Assembly: GCA_015075225.1 (NCBI GenBank)
Contig: JABTUQ010000001.1
Span: 372,001 to 436,000 of the forward strand
DNA from: Burkholderiales bacterium
Lineage (GTDB): Bacteria > Pseudomonadota > Gammaproteobacteria > Burkholderiales > Nitrosomonadaceae
Direction: 5' to 3'
DNA: 64,000 nt
The position numbers and the translations under genes are program-made. Position 1 is the first letter of the stretch, and every line of letters begins with the position of its first letter. Below the pieces are notes generated by a model. That model was given only the letters and a program-made list of their open reading frames with translations, was not told the origin of the DNA and searched no databases. Shown in pieces: positions 20,254-29,756 of the stretch.

Positions 20254-21321
20254 TCAGAAAGTTCGTCGTAATAGCCAGTGGGTGGCGATAGCAATAAGAA
20301 TCAGCCCCGGTGCAACCGAAACAATAACCGGATTCAACTGAAATACCAGACCGATATTGGCAATGATCTGGTCAAATAAATAAATACTAATGCCTATAAG
20401 CGCGGCCAGAATCAGTTTTCCTCCCAATCCCTCGCGCACAGATCCAAAAACAAAGGGAATGGCGATCAGAATCATTGCTATCGTCATAATCGCGCCACCC
20501 ACCTTGCGCCATAACGCCATGATATAGGCATCCGCTTTCTGCCCGGTTGTCCTTAAAAACTCGGCATGCTGCACCAATTCCATAGGAGTCAGACTTTCTG
20601 GCGGTTTGGTTAATGACGCAATATCATTCGGGCCCAAAAATGAATGCCACTGGAGTGTATGCATTTTTCTCAATGAAATATGATTCGGGGAAAAAGCACG
20701 TACCGTCACGTCGTGCAGTTTCCATATACTTTCATCAAAAATATCGGCATACCGGGCATGCACATGTGCTGTCAGTGAACCCTGTCTATCGAAATGCATG
20801 ACTTCAATATCCATGGCCCGCTTCTTGTGCAGCATCTCGCCGATGCGCAGTATATTCTGTTCATTGCGCGTCCAGATACCGAGCCCCTTGCCCAACTCGG
20901 CGCCCTGTTCCAATGCTACCGCCCGCAACACCGTTGCTTGTTGCTGAAATTGGGGAGCAACAAAATATTCCAGCGCAATTGTCGAAACAATCAGCACTCC
21001 ACCAATTGCAACCGGAGCCAAGCTAATCCTGAGAGGAGATAATCCCGCGACACGCATGGCCACCAGCTCCAGATTAACAGCCAGAGCACCAAGCGCTCCC
21101 ACCGTTCCCAGCAAGGCAATAAAAGGCGCTATCTGGATAAACCTGCGCGGCATCAGCAATGCAGTAAACAAAAATGCTTCCCGGGTGGTATATGTACCCT
21201 TTCCCACATCATCGAGCTGATCAAGAAGATCAAAGAAACTGAACAGTGGCAACAGGATAGCAGCCGCGATAATCATCCCGGTCAACACCTGCAGACCAAT
21301 ATAGCGGTGACAAATTTTCAC
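20254..21321 (-). CDS. lptG: LPS export permease LptG
   Basis: LptG pairs with LptF and the LptB ATPase to extract lipopolysaccharide from the inner membrane. The 355-residue protein has the YjgP/YjgQ layout: N-terminal helices (IGLQVLTGMIIAAAILLPLFSFFDLL), a periplasmic beta domain and C-terminal helices. GTG at 21321 is chosen because it overlaps the lptF stop (GTGA) and begins KICHRYIGLQ as expected for LptG; an upstream in-frame codon would add an unlikely N-terminal extension inside lptF. Downstream it adjoins the CDP-alcohol phosphatidyltransferase gene. Confidence 0.93.
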   Translation of the reverse strand: MKICHRYIGLQVLTGMIIAAAILLPLFSFFDLLDQLDDVGKGTYTTREAFLFTALLMPRRFIQIAPFIALLGTVGALGALAVNLELVAMRVAGLSPLRISLAPVAIGGVLIVSTIALEYFVAPQFQQQATVLRAVALEQGAELGKGLGIWTRNEQNILRIGEMLHKKRAMDIEVMHFDRQGSLTAHVHARYADIFDESIWKLHDVTVRAFSPNHISLRKMHTLQWHSFLGPNDIASLTKPPESLTPMELVQHAEFLRTTGQKADAYIMALWRKVGGAIMTIAMILIAIPFVFGSVREGLGGKLILAALIGISIYLFDQIIANIGLVFQLNPVIVSVAPGLILIAIATHWLLRRTF

Positions 21322-22394
21322 TGTTTTCCTGCTGGCAATAAAAATCCTGATCCTGGCAAGCGCAACAAAACCATAAGCAGAAGCAACGCATATAACCACC
21401 AGATCCCGGGCATGGTCGCAACCACCCCCTGCTCCACCCAGGTTTTGGCTAATCCACTCAGGTTGTAATAAACAGCAAAAATCAGTGCAGCGGCGAGAAA
21501 GGTTCGATCGGTTTTATCCTTGCGTGGCGCCGTGCGGGTAAAAGAAACAGCAATCAAGGCAAGCAGAATGGTTGCAGCAGGCCTGGAAAGCCGCCATTGC
21601 AGTTCAGCGATTTCATGTGGCCCGGTTGAATCCCATAAAGATCGGGTGGATGCGGCCTTGCGTCGATAATTTTGCGCCTGATCATTTTCATTGAAGTAAA
21701 TCAACTTCTCGAAATGGATAACGCTATCTTTGATTGCATCGACCCCAAGGCGATAGATCCTGCCTTCCTGCAACTCGATATACGGCCACTGTTCCGCCGT
21801 CATCGGCCGCTGGTAACCCTCTCTGGAAATAATGATTTCCCTACCTTCAGTAGTTCTGATGTAGTGGAAAACATCCTCCATACGTTTTGTGAGGTCATCC
21901 TTACCTCGGATAAAAACTACCCGGTTACTTTTCTCACTACCATAAAACCTCCCAGGCTGGAATCGGTCGGTATTCAGCTCGGCTTCAGCTTGTGCATTCA
22001 TGACATAACTTTCTGCATAAGCCCATGGACGGGCATAAACGGAGAGCATTCCGCTGAGTACGGCAATTGGCAGGGAAATGATGAAAACGGTATAGAGAAT
22101 CCGGTTATCCCCATACCCGACTGTGCGGAGCACGTTGATTTCCTGATCGCGATTCATCCGGTTTAATCCGTAGATCACGGCCACATAAAACGCAATGGGA
22201 ACCAGCACTTCCAGCGCAATGATGGTTTTTAACCCGACCAGTTTGAACATGGCGCCAGTGCCCAGTGTTTCAGTCACGGCGCTGGTCAGAAATCGCGCAA
22301 CACTGAAACTGACGAAAAGTCCGATCAGGATGATCATCACCACAACAAACGGAAGCAGCAGTTCCCGTGTGATGTACCTTTCAATGGTCCTCAT
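21318..22394 (-). CDS. lptF: LPS export permease LptF
   Basis: First of the two LPS export permeases; 358 residues beginning MRTIERYITRELLLPFVVVM, typical of LptF, with six predicted membrane helices split three and three around a periplasmic jellyroll region. The motif MNRDQEINVLRTVGYG corresponds to the coupling region that contacts LptB. Its stop overlaps the lptG GTG start, so the pair is translationally coupled. A nucleotidyltransferase gene lies 18 bp upstream and may belong to the same transcript. Confidence 0.93.
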   Translation of the reverse strand: MRTIERYITRELLLPFVVVMIILIGLFVSFSVARFLTSAVTETLGTGAMFKLVGLKTIIALEVLVPIAFYVAVIYGLNRMNRDQEINVLRTVGYGDNRILYTVFIISLPIAVLSGMLSVYARPWAYAESYVMNAQAEAELNTDRFQPGRFYGSEKSNRVVFIRGKDDLTKRMEDVFHYIRTTEGREIIISREGYQRPMTAEQWPYIELQEGRIYRLGVDAIKDSVIHFEKLIYFNENDQAQNYRRKAASTRSLWDSTGPHEIAELQWRLSRPAATILLALIAVSFTRTAPRKDKTDRTFLAAALIFAVYYNLSGLAKTWVEQGVVATMPGIWWLYALLLLMVLLRLPGSGFLLPAGKQ

Positions 22395-22412
22395 GAAAAC
22401 CAGCCCATTGCC

Positions 22413-23222
22413 TTAGACAGATGCTGAACCGGATTGAGCCAGAACAGATCTCACCAGCTGCAAATCTTCCACTTTATCAACATCGATACCCGCGTCAGGA
22501 AAAGGCAGAATTACCGGACATACCCGAACACCCGTCTTTTCGGAGATTCTCTGCAGAGCCTGATCAAGCGTCAAACGGCCGAGCAGATATAACCATACAG
22601 CTTGCCAGCCCAGCACCCGATTCACCATTTTCCACGGTTGTTTGCGCAATGCTTCTGCCTGTTGCCAGAATTCCACCAGAGCACGACCACTGGCTTTAAA
22701 TGCAAACAGATTGCAACCGCAGAAATTACCATCCCGCAACCGTATCACAGTACGCCGAGCATTACCGTACCGGCTTTGCAGCGTTTCATATCTGACGATG
22801 CCAACAGTTGCATCACATTCCAGACTACGGGAAGCCTGCAAAAAATATTCCACGATTTCCGTGGTAAGCAGCGCGTGGTCAGCTGTTGTGAGCATCACCT
22901 GTTGAAGTGCATCAATCTGATTCATCGCATGCGCAGCACTACGTGCAGGTGAATCCAGATTTTCCACCCACCCCACTTGCCCGGTATTGATACGCTGATC
23001 AAGCTCCTCGCAAGCTGGAACCAGGGATTGTGGCGGGCCACATAAAAGAATGGATTTTATGTTGTGACAATCATTCAGCGTATCAAGTACGCGAATGATC
23101 ATGGGCTGACCGCAAATGGGGGCATATGCCTTGCACGCTGTCCCCGCAAATCTGGCCACGGCATCCTGGCTGCCCCGGTCGGCGGCCAGTACCAAGGCGA
23201 CAAACTGATCGTTATCGCTCAT
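22413..23222 (-). CDS. MobA-like NTP transferase domain protein
   Basis: The 269-residue product has a Rossmann-type nucleotidyltransferase start, VALVLAADRGSQDAVARFAG, followed by KAYAPICGQPMIIRVLDTL, and the acidic metal motif TTADHALLTTEIV. This fits the GT-A/NTP-transferase family (MobA, IspD, sugar-phosphate nucleotidyltransferases), though the classical GGxGxRM loop is altered to AADRGSQDAVAR. Probably cytoplasmic. Its position directly upstream of lptFG and near a CDP-alcohol phosphatidyltransferase suggests it activates a headgroup alcohol phosphate with CTP; this is inference only. Confidence 0.7.
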   Translation of the reverse strand: MSDNDQFVALVLAADRGSQDAVARFAGTACKAYAPICGQPMIIRVLDTLNDCHNIKSILLCGPPQSLVPACEELDQRINTGQVGWVENLDSPARSAAHAMNQIDALQQVMLTTADHALLTTEIVEYFLQASRSLECDATVGIVRYETLQSRYGNARRTVIRLRDGNFCGCNLFAFKASGRALVEFWQQAEALRKQPWKMVNRVLGWQAVWLYLLGRLTLDQALQRISEKTGVRVCPVILPFPDAGIDVDKVEDLQLVRSVLAQSGSASV

Positions 23223-23270
23223 TAAGAATGGATGATGTTTGAATTTTCCGGGTAGCTGGCTGCATCCTGG

Positions 23271-24422
23271 TCACATCAGTGTTTTTTCGTAAATACGATA
23301 GCGCTTGTACTCTCTGCCACCAATTTTTTCCAGGATTGTACGCATGGACTGGTTATCTTCCAATATCCACGAGAGTTCGACGTGCCCGATACCCCGCGAC
23401 TTTACAAATTTTCTGGGAGCATCAATAACTTTGAAGGCCAGCGCTATTCCAGGAAGTGTATTGTGAAATTGCTTGCGGACACCCATCAATGGAACTCGCC
23501 CAGTAGTAATTGAACCGGATTTCAGTTTATTGATTAATTTGAACAGGCCAAAAGGAAACAGCGCTCCATTCAATGCCGGGAGAATTTCATTCAGATTAGG
23601 CAGTACTGCCATGAAAGCAACAGGCACTCCATCCATTTCTGCTATCTGGATAAATTCATCCGGAACCAGCCAGCGCAAGGAACTGCCCAATTCGGCAAAT
23701 TCTTCCACCGTAAAAGGAACAAATCCCCAGTTATCAGACCAGGCATCGTTGAATATATCCCGCATGATTTCTATCTCTTCACTGAACCGGTCACGCCACA
23801 ATGGCCTGACCTGGATCTGGTGCTGATATTTGCGATCGATCGCCTGCATGGCAGACGGTGGATCAAAATCTGTTTCCAGCCAGTAGGCCAGCAAATCCTT
23901 GCAAGAGCGGTAACCATTCTGTTCCAGCTGTGTGGCATACCATCCCGGTGAATATGGCATCATAAATACGGGTGGGCTATCAAACCCCTGAACCAGCAGA
24001 CCACATTCCTGATTAATGGAAAAATTGAATGGCCCGGTAATTTGACATGCTCCCTGCTGCCTCAACCAGTTTTCAGCTGTTTGTATCAAGCTGCTGAAAA
24101 CTGCTTCATCATGGATGGATTCCAGCATGCCAAAATGCCCGGTATCCGGCCCGTACCGCTGCCGGTGCAGGTCATCTATCTGCGCGCTGATTCGGCCAAC
24201 AGGCTGATTATTGCGATAAGCAATCCATCCCTGCCACCGTGCATGCTTGAAATAAGGATTGAATCCGGAGAAATGCAGCCGCCGCTCCAGCCGGAGAGGT
24301 GGCACCCACATCGGGTCATCCACATATAACCGCCAGGGCACATCAATAAATTTTCCGATGTCGCGAAAACCTGAAACCGGGATTATTTTTACTTCTTCAT
24401 TGGCTTGATGATTTACAGGCAT
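23271..24422 (-). CDS. GNAT-like acyltransferase-family protein, function unknown
   Basis: About 383 residues in a conserved family usually annotated as N-acetyltransferase or hypothetical. Recognisable segments are IDVPWRLYVDDPMWVPPLRLERR, the GNAT-like PVGRISAQID, ITGPFNFSINQECGLLVQGFDSPP and the C-terminal VELSWILEDNQSMRTILEKIGGREYKRYRIYEK, which corresponds to a GNAT alpha4-beta7 ending. No signal peptide. An in-frame TTG at 24488 has a possible AGGAAA site; ATG 24422 was chosen because the extra 22 residues look unconserved. Substrate unknown; context suggests a lipid or glycolipid role. Confidence 0.65.
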   Translation of the reverse strand: MPVNHQANEEVKIIPVSGFRDIGKFIDVPWRLYVDDPMWVPPLRLERRLHFSGFNPYFKHARWQGWIAYRNNQPVGRISAQIDDLHRQRYGPDTGHFGMLESIHDEAVFSSLIQTAENWLRQQGACQITGPFNFSINQECGLLVQGFDSPPVFMMPYSPGWYATQLEQNGYRSCKDLLAYWLETDFDPPSAMQAIDRKYQHQIQVRPLWRDRFSEEIEIMRDIFNDAWSDNWGFVPFTVEEFAELGSSLRWLVPDEFIQIAEMDGVPVAFMAVLPNLNEILPALNGALFPFGLFKLINKLKSGSITTGRVPLMGVRKQFHNTLPGIALAFKVIDAPRKFVKSRGIGHVELSWILEDNQSMRTILEKIGGREYKRYRIYEKTLM

Positions 24423-24513
24423 CTTCAGCTTATCCCGGCTGTTAATCTGGTACGGCTGGAATTTCTTTCCCACTGGCTTGAATATCAAATTTCCTGGCTG
24501 CTATCACAACCGG

Positions 24514-25002
24514 TTATTTTTTAAATAGATCGGTATATGCCAATAAATCCGAAACAATTTGCTGAAATGCCTGTTGCTGTTGTTGTAAATCGGGCTGATT
24601 CACAACAGATTCCTGTGCTGAGTCTTCAGAGGAGGCTACCTGGCTACCCCCGCCTGTACGCGAAAATTGGTAAAACCGGTTCCATGCGGCGTTATATTCA
24701 CGTAACTGACCCTGTGGAATAAAATTTCTCAATGCCTCAAAAGCATCACGCAGGACAGGCAAACGCGGCTGAATATAGGCTGCCAGGTCTTCCGGCCATC
24801 GGGTGGCAATGGGATACAAGCCCGCCAATTCTTCCCGAAAGGCTGATTCAAAATACTCCACTGCTCCCTCACGGCGACGACGGTTAACCAGGTCCACCCC
24901 TACCCCGACCAGTAACACCAGCCCTAAAAGCGCAATAGGCCAAAAAGGAAGATCCTGAATATAAAATAGTATCTGGTCACTAGGTTCAATAAATTTTTCC
25001 AA
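24514..25002 (-). CDS. Single-pass membrane protein, unknown function
   Basis: I do not recognise this gene. From the TTG start, which has AGAGG five bases upstream, the product is 162 residues: a short N terminus, one membrane helix (FWPIALLGLVLLVGVGVDLV) with a following RRRR stop-transfer cluster, then a helical cytoplasmic domain with conserved-looking AAYIQPRLPVLRDAFEALRNFIP and a glutamine run near the C terminus. An ATG at 25053 would add 17 residues but has no ribosome site. It lies 90 bp upstream of the GNAT-like gene on the same strand, at the head of the lipid-type gene set. Confidence 0.6.
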   Translation of the reverse strand: MEKFIEPSDQILFYIQDLPFWPIALLGLVLLVGVGVDLVNRRRREGAVEYFESAFREELAGLYPIATRWPEDLAAYIQPRLPVLRDAFEALRNFIPQGQLREYNAAWNRFYQFSRTGGGSQVASSEDSAQESVVNQPDLQQQQQAFQQIVSDLLAYTDLFKK

Positions 25003-25259
25003 GATTTCCTCTCTTTTTTTGTAAGACGGTGTGTAAAAACCAATACAACCCATGTTTTTTATTTTTTGATATTGCCACAGGACTATATCCGTCGCAACGC
25101 TTTGCCTTTGTATGTCTCATATTCACATACCTACAGGAAACAGGATCGTAAAAGTAGCTAAAGACATGGTAAATTGCTCACCAAAGTCACCCCATACCAA
25201 GTAACCCAAACGGTATAAAACCACTACCGGCAACCGTTACCAGAACAGCAGAGGAAAAA

Positions 25260-25883
25260 ATGGTGGAAAACAAGGAAAAGAACACATCCGAGCTATTGCA
25301 GCTCATCGTTGTACAAAACACCAATGCAATAATCAGCGTGGGTGAAATTAAAAATTCGTTACATGAACGTGGTTTTGCCGTACTACTGGCTATTGCCACC
25401 CTGCCCATCTGCCTGCCCATTCCAGCGCCACCAGGTTACACCACCATTTTTGCTATTCCGCTGTTTATTTTTTCGATACAAATGATATGTGGCATGAAAG
25501 CACCCTGGGTTCCCGAATGGCTGACAAAAAAGGCTATAAAACGGGAAACGCTGGATAAACTGATTACAAAAGCTGCACCGTGGCTGCGCAAAATTGAAAG
25601 TTACATGCACCCACGGCTGACTTATATCAGCGTACACGCCTGGGAACGCATCATTGGCCTCTTCTCGTTTATCTTTTCCATTTCCATTGCACTGCCAGTT
25701 CCGCTGATTAATTTTCTTCCCGGTTTGGGAATACTCATCATGTCGCTCGGATTACTCAGCAAGGATGGTCTGACCATAATTGCGGGGATGATAGTCGGAA
25801 CCACGGGTGTAGGTATAGCCCTGATCGTGGTTGCACTGTTATGGATGGGGGTACCCATGCCGTTTGTACAATCGGATGGCTGA
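25260..25883 (+). CDS. ExoD-family membrane protein
   Basis: Belongs to the ExoD family, first noted for effects on exopolysaccharide production in Rhizobium. The 207-residue protein has the pattern VGEIKNSLHERGFAVLLAIATLPICLPIPAPPG followed by helices, and the repeated LPVPLINFLPGLGILIMSLGLLSKDG segment typical of the family, with about four membrane helices. GAGGAAAAA stands just before the ATG. It is convergent with the CapK-like gene, ending two bases from its stop. Biochemical role unknown. Confidence 0.85.
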   Translation: MVENKEKNTSELLQLIVVQNTNAIISVGEIKNSLHERGFAVLLAIATLPICLPIPAPPGYTTIFAIPLFIFSIQMICGMKAPWVPEWLTKKAIKRETLDKLITKAAPWLRKIESYMHPRLTYISVHAWERIIGLFSFIFSISIALPVPLINFLPGLGILIMSLGLLSKDGLTIIAGMIVGTTGVGIALIVVALLWMGVPMPFVQSDG

Positions 25884-25884
25884 C

Positions 25885-27276
25885 TCAGATTCCAGCCACC
25901 TTGCTGATAACGTAACGGAATTTGCCAGATTTCTCGGCTGGAATGTCGGATACCTGCTCCACACGGATCACAACATCCCCCCCCAGTCTGGACTGGAATG
26001 ATTCGACAATCCGATCGATCTGTAATGGGCTCAGTCCGGTTTCCGTAACGATCTGGATCCGTGTCAGATCCAGATTTTCCTGGATTATCCTGAAAACTTT
26101 GATTTCCGGCATATCCCGTAAAATGTAGATCAGCGCCAGCCCATGCATGACTGTCCCATCCCGGGCCACGACAAAATCAGTAGTGCGGCCCTGGATTTCC
26201 CTGATCAGTGGCAAGCCACGCCCGCATTCACATACTTTGTCATCAAGCGTGCCAATATCACCCGTTCGATAACGGATAAAAGGAAAATCCCCACTTGCCA
26301 GGTGGGTTACCACAATTTCGCCTGATTCCCCATGCGGCAGAGGGTAACCATGAGGATCGACAATTTCGACGATGATATCCTCTGCAGTGATATGCATCCC
26401 CCCTGCAGGGCATTCATGAGCAATGAATCCAGCATCACGCCCACCGTAACCGTTTGCAACCGGGCAACCGAAAGTATGGCTGATCTGTTTGCGCTGGTCA
26501 TCATACAACCGTTCAGAAGTCACGAAAGCAACTCGAATGCCCAAGTCATGCATGGCAATGCCCGCCTTATCCGCATATTGCGCTATATGTGACAAAGCAG
26601 AGGGGTAGCCAAATAACATTCCTGGACGAAATCTGCGGATGGTATCGAGAAAATCATCAAGCTTTCTGTCAGACATTTCAAATGCGGGCAATAATTTGCT
26701 GCGAAACAGACGATCACGCCATGTACGCAATGTATCCTGCGCCCCCAGTTCGATTGGCGAACCCCAGACAACAATTTCCGGATCACCTATATCCACACCC
26801 CACCAGCGCGTGGCCCGCCATTTTGCGGCTATATCGTGACTGACACGTTCCTTGCCAATAAAAAAAACCAACGGCTCACCGCTGGACCCACCAGTATTGA
26901 ATCGAGCCACCCCCTGTGCCCGATCAGATTTCAGATCTTCCAGGTGCGCCCGTATCGTTGGCTTATCGAGAAAGGGCAAACGCTGCAAATCCGCTAGCGA
27001 AACAATTTTTTCAGGCTGAAAATCCAGATCGGCAAATAGCTTGCGGTAATAGGGAACGTGCGTATTCGCATTAATGAGCAGCTGGCGCAATTTTTCAACC
27101 TGCAATTGCGCGATCTTTTCCGGAGAAAACCATTGAGTCTGCTCCATGGATTTACGCACACTGACGCTGGAGTGCCGCTTGAGAAATTCGTGGCAGGGGA
27201 ACAGCATACCCGATACGTACCTGGTATAAAAACCGGAATTCCTTCCTCGAACATCGAATTTTATTTCAGGTTTCAT
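25885..27276 (-). CDS. CapK/PaaK-like adenylate-forming enzyme
   Basis: The 463-residue protein resembles phenylacetate-CoA ligase-like (PaaK/CapK) adenylate-forming enzymes found in polysaccharide clusters. The phosphate-binding loop reads FNTGGSSGEPLVFF, followed by the motif region FGCPVANGYGGRDAGFIAHEC and RYRTGDIGTLDDKVCECGRGLP, which contains the conserved aspartate. Such proteins activate an acid; in capsule or exopolysaccharide loci they are thought to modify sugars. Its ATG overlaps the stop of the upstream glycosyltransferase by four bases, so they form an operon. Confidence 0.78.
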   Translation of the reverse strand: MKPEIKFDVRGRNSGFYTRYVSGMLFPCHEFLKRHSSVSVRKSMEQTQWFSPEKIAQLQVEKLRQLLINANTHVPYYRKLFADLDFQPEKIVSLADLQRLPFLDKPTIRAHLEDLKSDRAQGVARFNTGGSSGEPLVFFIGKERVSHDIAAKWRATRWWGVDIGDPEIVVWGSPIELGAQDTLRTWRDRLFRSKLLPAFEMSDRKLDDFLDTIRRFRPGMLFGYPSALSHIAQYADKAGIAMHDLGIRVAFVTSERLYDDQRKQISHTFGCPVANGYGGRDAGFIAHECPAGGMHITAEDIIVEIVDPHGYPLPHGESGEIVVTHLASGDFPFIRYRTGDIGTLDDKVCECGRGLPLIREIQGRTTDFVVARDGTVMHGLALIYILRDMPEIKVFRIIQENLDLTRIQIVTETGLSPLQIDRIVESFQSRLGGDVVIRVEQVSDIPAEKSGKFRYVISKVAGI

Positions 27277-28355
27277 TTTAATACCTGCCGGTAAACCATC
27301 AACAATTGCTCACGTACATTGGGCCAAGCATATTCTTGCACCAGCTTTATCCCTTCTTCAATCAAATGATTTGCCAGAGGCGGGTTATCAAACACCCTCA
27401 ATACAGCTTCCGCCAAGATTTCCGGTCTGGCAGGGGGTACCAGTAGCGCATTCTTCTCATGCGTCACTAGAAACGGGATTCCTCCAACATCAGTGCTGAC
27501 TACAGGCACACCACTGGCCAAGGCTTCCAGAATTGAAATCGGCATGTTATCAACCAGACTGGGGTTGATCATCACATCTGCCTCCTGATAAAGCGTCGGG
27601 AGCATTTCATTATCGAGACGGCCCGTAAACCGGACATTTTTGTTCAAACCAAGACTCGTTACCAAATGCTCCAGCGCAGAACGCTCAGGACCAGATCCCG
27701 CAATCGTCAGTCTCGCCGTAGGTATACTTGACCGGATCTGGCTAAAAGCGTGTAATGCCGATGCAATATCATAAATAGGCTCAAGATTACGGGTAATTAT
27801 GATATGTGGATCATTCTTCGCTGCCCTTCCTTTATCGCGCATGGAAAAACGGCCTAGATTGATGACATTGGGAACAATGGCAGCTTCGAATCCAAATTTT
27901 CCAAAAACACCTTGTAAAAAGCCAGAGGGGACCAAAATTGCGGTAACACGCCTAAGGCTAGGTCTGATCCAGAAAAAAGATTGGTTAAAAAATTTTTCTG
28001 CTTCTCCACCATGATAAGTAATCACTACTGGTTTTCGTCGCAACCAGGCAATCCAGATCACAGGAGTCACATAAAGATGCCATGACCAGCCAGAATTAGC
28101 CATGACGTGAAACAGCTGAACATTTTTGGCAGATACCCAGATACGTACCAGATAGGGGATTAACCGGAATATCGCACGCAACCCTTTTAATTTTTCTATC
28201 CATTTCGGGTAGTAAGGCGCGTTGGTTTGTATCAATGTTACAACCACACCTTCCTGTTGCAACAATTCGGCCAGTTGTCTGGTTTGATTGGCCATACCAC
28301 CAGAGGGAGGTGGTAAAGGCCCAATCAGGCCGATATGTAACCCGGATGTTTCCAA
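27273..28355 (-). CDS. Glycosyltransferase, GT4 type
   Basis: A 360-residue GT-B fold enzyme. The N-terminal half starts LHIGLIGPLPPPSGGMANQTRQLAELL (acceptor side) and the C-terminal half carries the donor-binding pattern LTIAGSGPERSALEHL, VRFTGRLDNEMLPTLY and the E-x7-E motif in NPSLVDNMPISILEALASGVPVVSTDVGG. The start is TTG, supported by CAGGAG eight bases upstream. It precedes the CapK-like gene with a 4-bp overlap and follows the exosortase-type glycosyltransferase by about 70 bp. Sugar specificity cannot be read from sequence. Confidence 0.82.
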   Translation of the reverse strand: METSGLHIGLIGPLPPPSGGMANQTRQLAELLQQEGVVVTLIQTNAPYYPKWIEKLKGLRAIFRLIPYLVRIWVSAKNVQLFHVMANSGWSWHLYVTPVIWIAWLRRKPVVITYHGGEAEKFFNQSFFWIRPSLRRVTAILVPSGFLQGVFGKFGFEAAIVPNVINLGRFSMRDKGRAAKNDPHIIITRNLEPIYDIASALHAFSQIRSSIPTARLTIAGSGPERSALEHLVTSLGLNKNVRFTGRLDNEMLPTLYQEADVMINPSLVDNMPISILEALASGVPVVSTDVGGIPFLVTHEKNALLVPPARPEILAEAVLRVFDNPPLANHLIEEGIKLVQEYAWPNVREQLLMVYRQVLK

Positions 28356-28423
28356 TTCGGACTCCTGGAAATAATCATCAGGATCGGCAAACGAGAAATC
28401 AAGAAACTGGTCATCAAATAAAT

Positions 28424-29650
28424 TTACCTGTAACTTCCATTTTTCTTTTCCGCGAACAACCTGCTGTAAACCGGTTGATACCGCGCCACGCTTTTCTGCC
28501 AGTTCCGTTCGGTCTCAACAAATTCCCGCCCGGCCCTGCGTAAACTTTCCCATTGGTTAGGTGTGTTTATCAGCTCTCCGATTTTTTGTGCCAATGCATA
28601 CGGGTCACCGGATTTGAACAGAACACCGTTATAGCCATCACGAATCAGTTCCTGGTGCCCACCCACATCCGATGCGGCCAGCACCCTGCCTTGCGCCATG
28701 GCTTCCAGAGGCTTCAAAGGTGTGACGAGATCAGTCAGGCGCATGGATAAACGCGGATAAACCAGAACATCTATCAAATCGTAATAATCCTGTACTTGGT
28801 CGTGTGGAACACGGCCGGTAAATACCACCTTGTCTCCAATGCCGAGCTGGCTGGCAAGTCGACGCAACGACTCATCCTGCGGCCCGCCTCCCACCATCAA
28901 TATACGTAAATCGGGGTGAGTCGATAGCATGATCGGCAAAGCCCGCAACAATATATCCAGCCCTTCGTATGCATAAAAAGAACCAATAAATCCGATAATG
29001 CGCTTGTTATCCAAACCAAGTTGCTGCTTGAGCGATTCATTCGCAGGGTGGCTGGATGCAAATTTCTCAACATCAACTGCGTTCGGTATTGTCGTGATCT
29101 TTCCCGGAGCGATACCCCGCCCGACCATGTCATTTCGCAATCCCTCGCAAATCGTAGTGACTGCATCCACACGCCGAAGTGCGAAATTCTCCAGTCCGCG
29201 CGTCAGGCGGTAACGTATACCCCATTCGCTGCTGGTGCCATGATCCACAGCCGCATCTTCCCAGAAAGCACGCACCTCATAAACGACTGGTATACCTGCC
29301 TTACGTGCAGCAATCAGCGCCGCAACCGCATTCAGAGCTGGCGAATGCGCGTGCAGAATATCCGGCCTGACAGATCGCACAACATCGGAAATCCGCCGGG
29401 CCAACCCATCAATCACGGCCAGCTGATTCAAAACCGGTAATCTGCTGACAAAACGGGAATGCTGCGGTGTCCTGTAAAAATGCCAGCCATCGACTTCTTC
29501 TTCTGCAGCACCCGGACGGATATGTTTGGTACTGGTGACATGGAAGGTCTCCCAGCCCAGTGCGCGCTGCTCCTTTAATATCGCCAGCGTCCGGAATGTA
29601 TAACCACTATGCAAGGGGATAGAGTGATCCAGAATGTGCAGAATCCGCAT
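28424..29650 (-). CDS. Glycosyltransferase of the exosortase A-associated type (GT4)
   Basis: The N terminus MRILHILDHSIPLHSGYTFRT is characteristic of the glycosyltransferase family associated with exosortase A/PEP-CTERM systems (TIGR04063-like), as I recall it. The 408-residue GT-B enzyme has donor-site motifs ITTIPNAVDVEKF, RILMVGGGPQDESLRRL, VVFTGRVPHDQVQDYY and LTDLVTPLKPLEAMAQGRVLAASDVGG with the E-x7-E-like pair. It heads a three-gene minus-strand set with another glycosyltransferase and a CapK-like enzyme. No exosortase or PEP-CTERM substrate lies in this window, so the link is by family only. Confidence 0.82.
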   Translation of the reverse strand: MRILHILDHSIPLHSGYTFRTLAILKEQRALGWETFHVTSTKHIRPGAAEEEVDGWHFYRTPQHSRFVSRLPVLNQLAVIDGLARRISDVVRSVRPDILHAHSPALNAVAALIAARKAGIPVVYEVRAFWEDAAVDHGTSSEWGIRYRLTRGLENFALRRVDAVTTICEGLRNDMVGRGIAPGKITTIPNAVDVEKFASSHPANESLKQQLGLDNKRIIGFIGSFYAYEGLDILLRALPIMLSTHPDLRILMVGGGPQDESLRRLASQLGIGDKVVFTGRVPHDQVQDYYDLIDVLVYPRLSMRLTDLVTPLKPLEAMAQGRVLAASDVGGHQELIRDGYNGVLFKSGDPYALAQKIGELINTPNQWESLRRAGREFVETERNWQKSVARYQPVYSRLFAEKKNGSYR

Positions 29651-29756
29651 AATTTAGTTCATAACTGACATGTTTTAATAATGGCTTCCAATGCATCCTG
29701 CCAACGGCAGGAAAATCCACTCTCTTTACTATTACCGTAGATTTTTCAAATGGATT

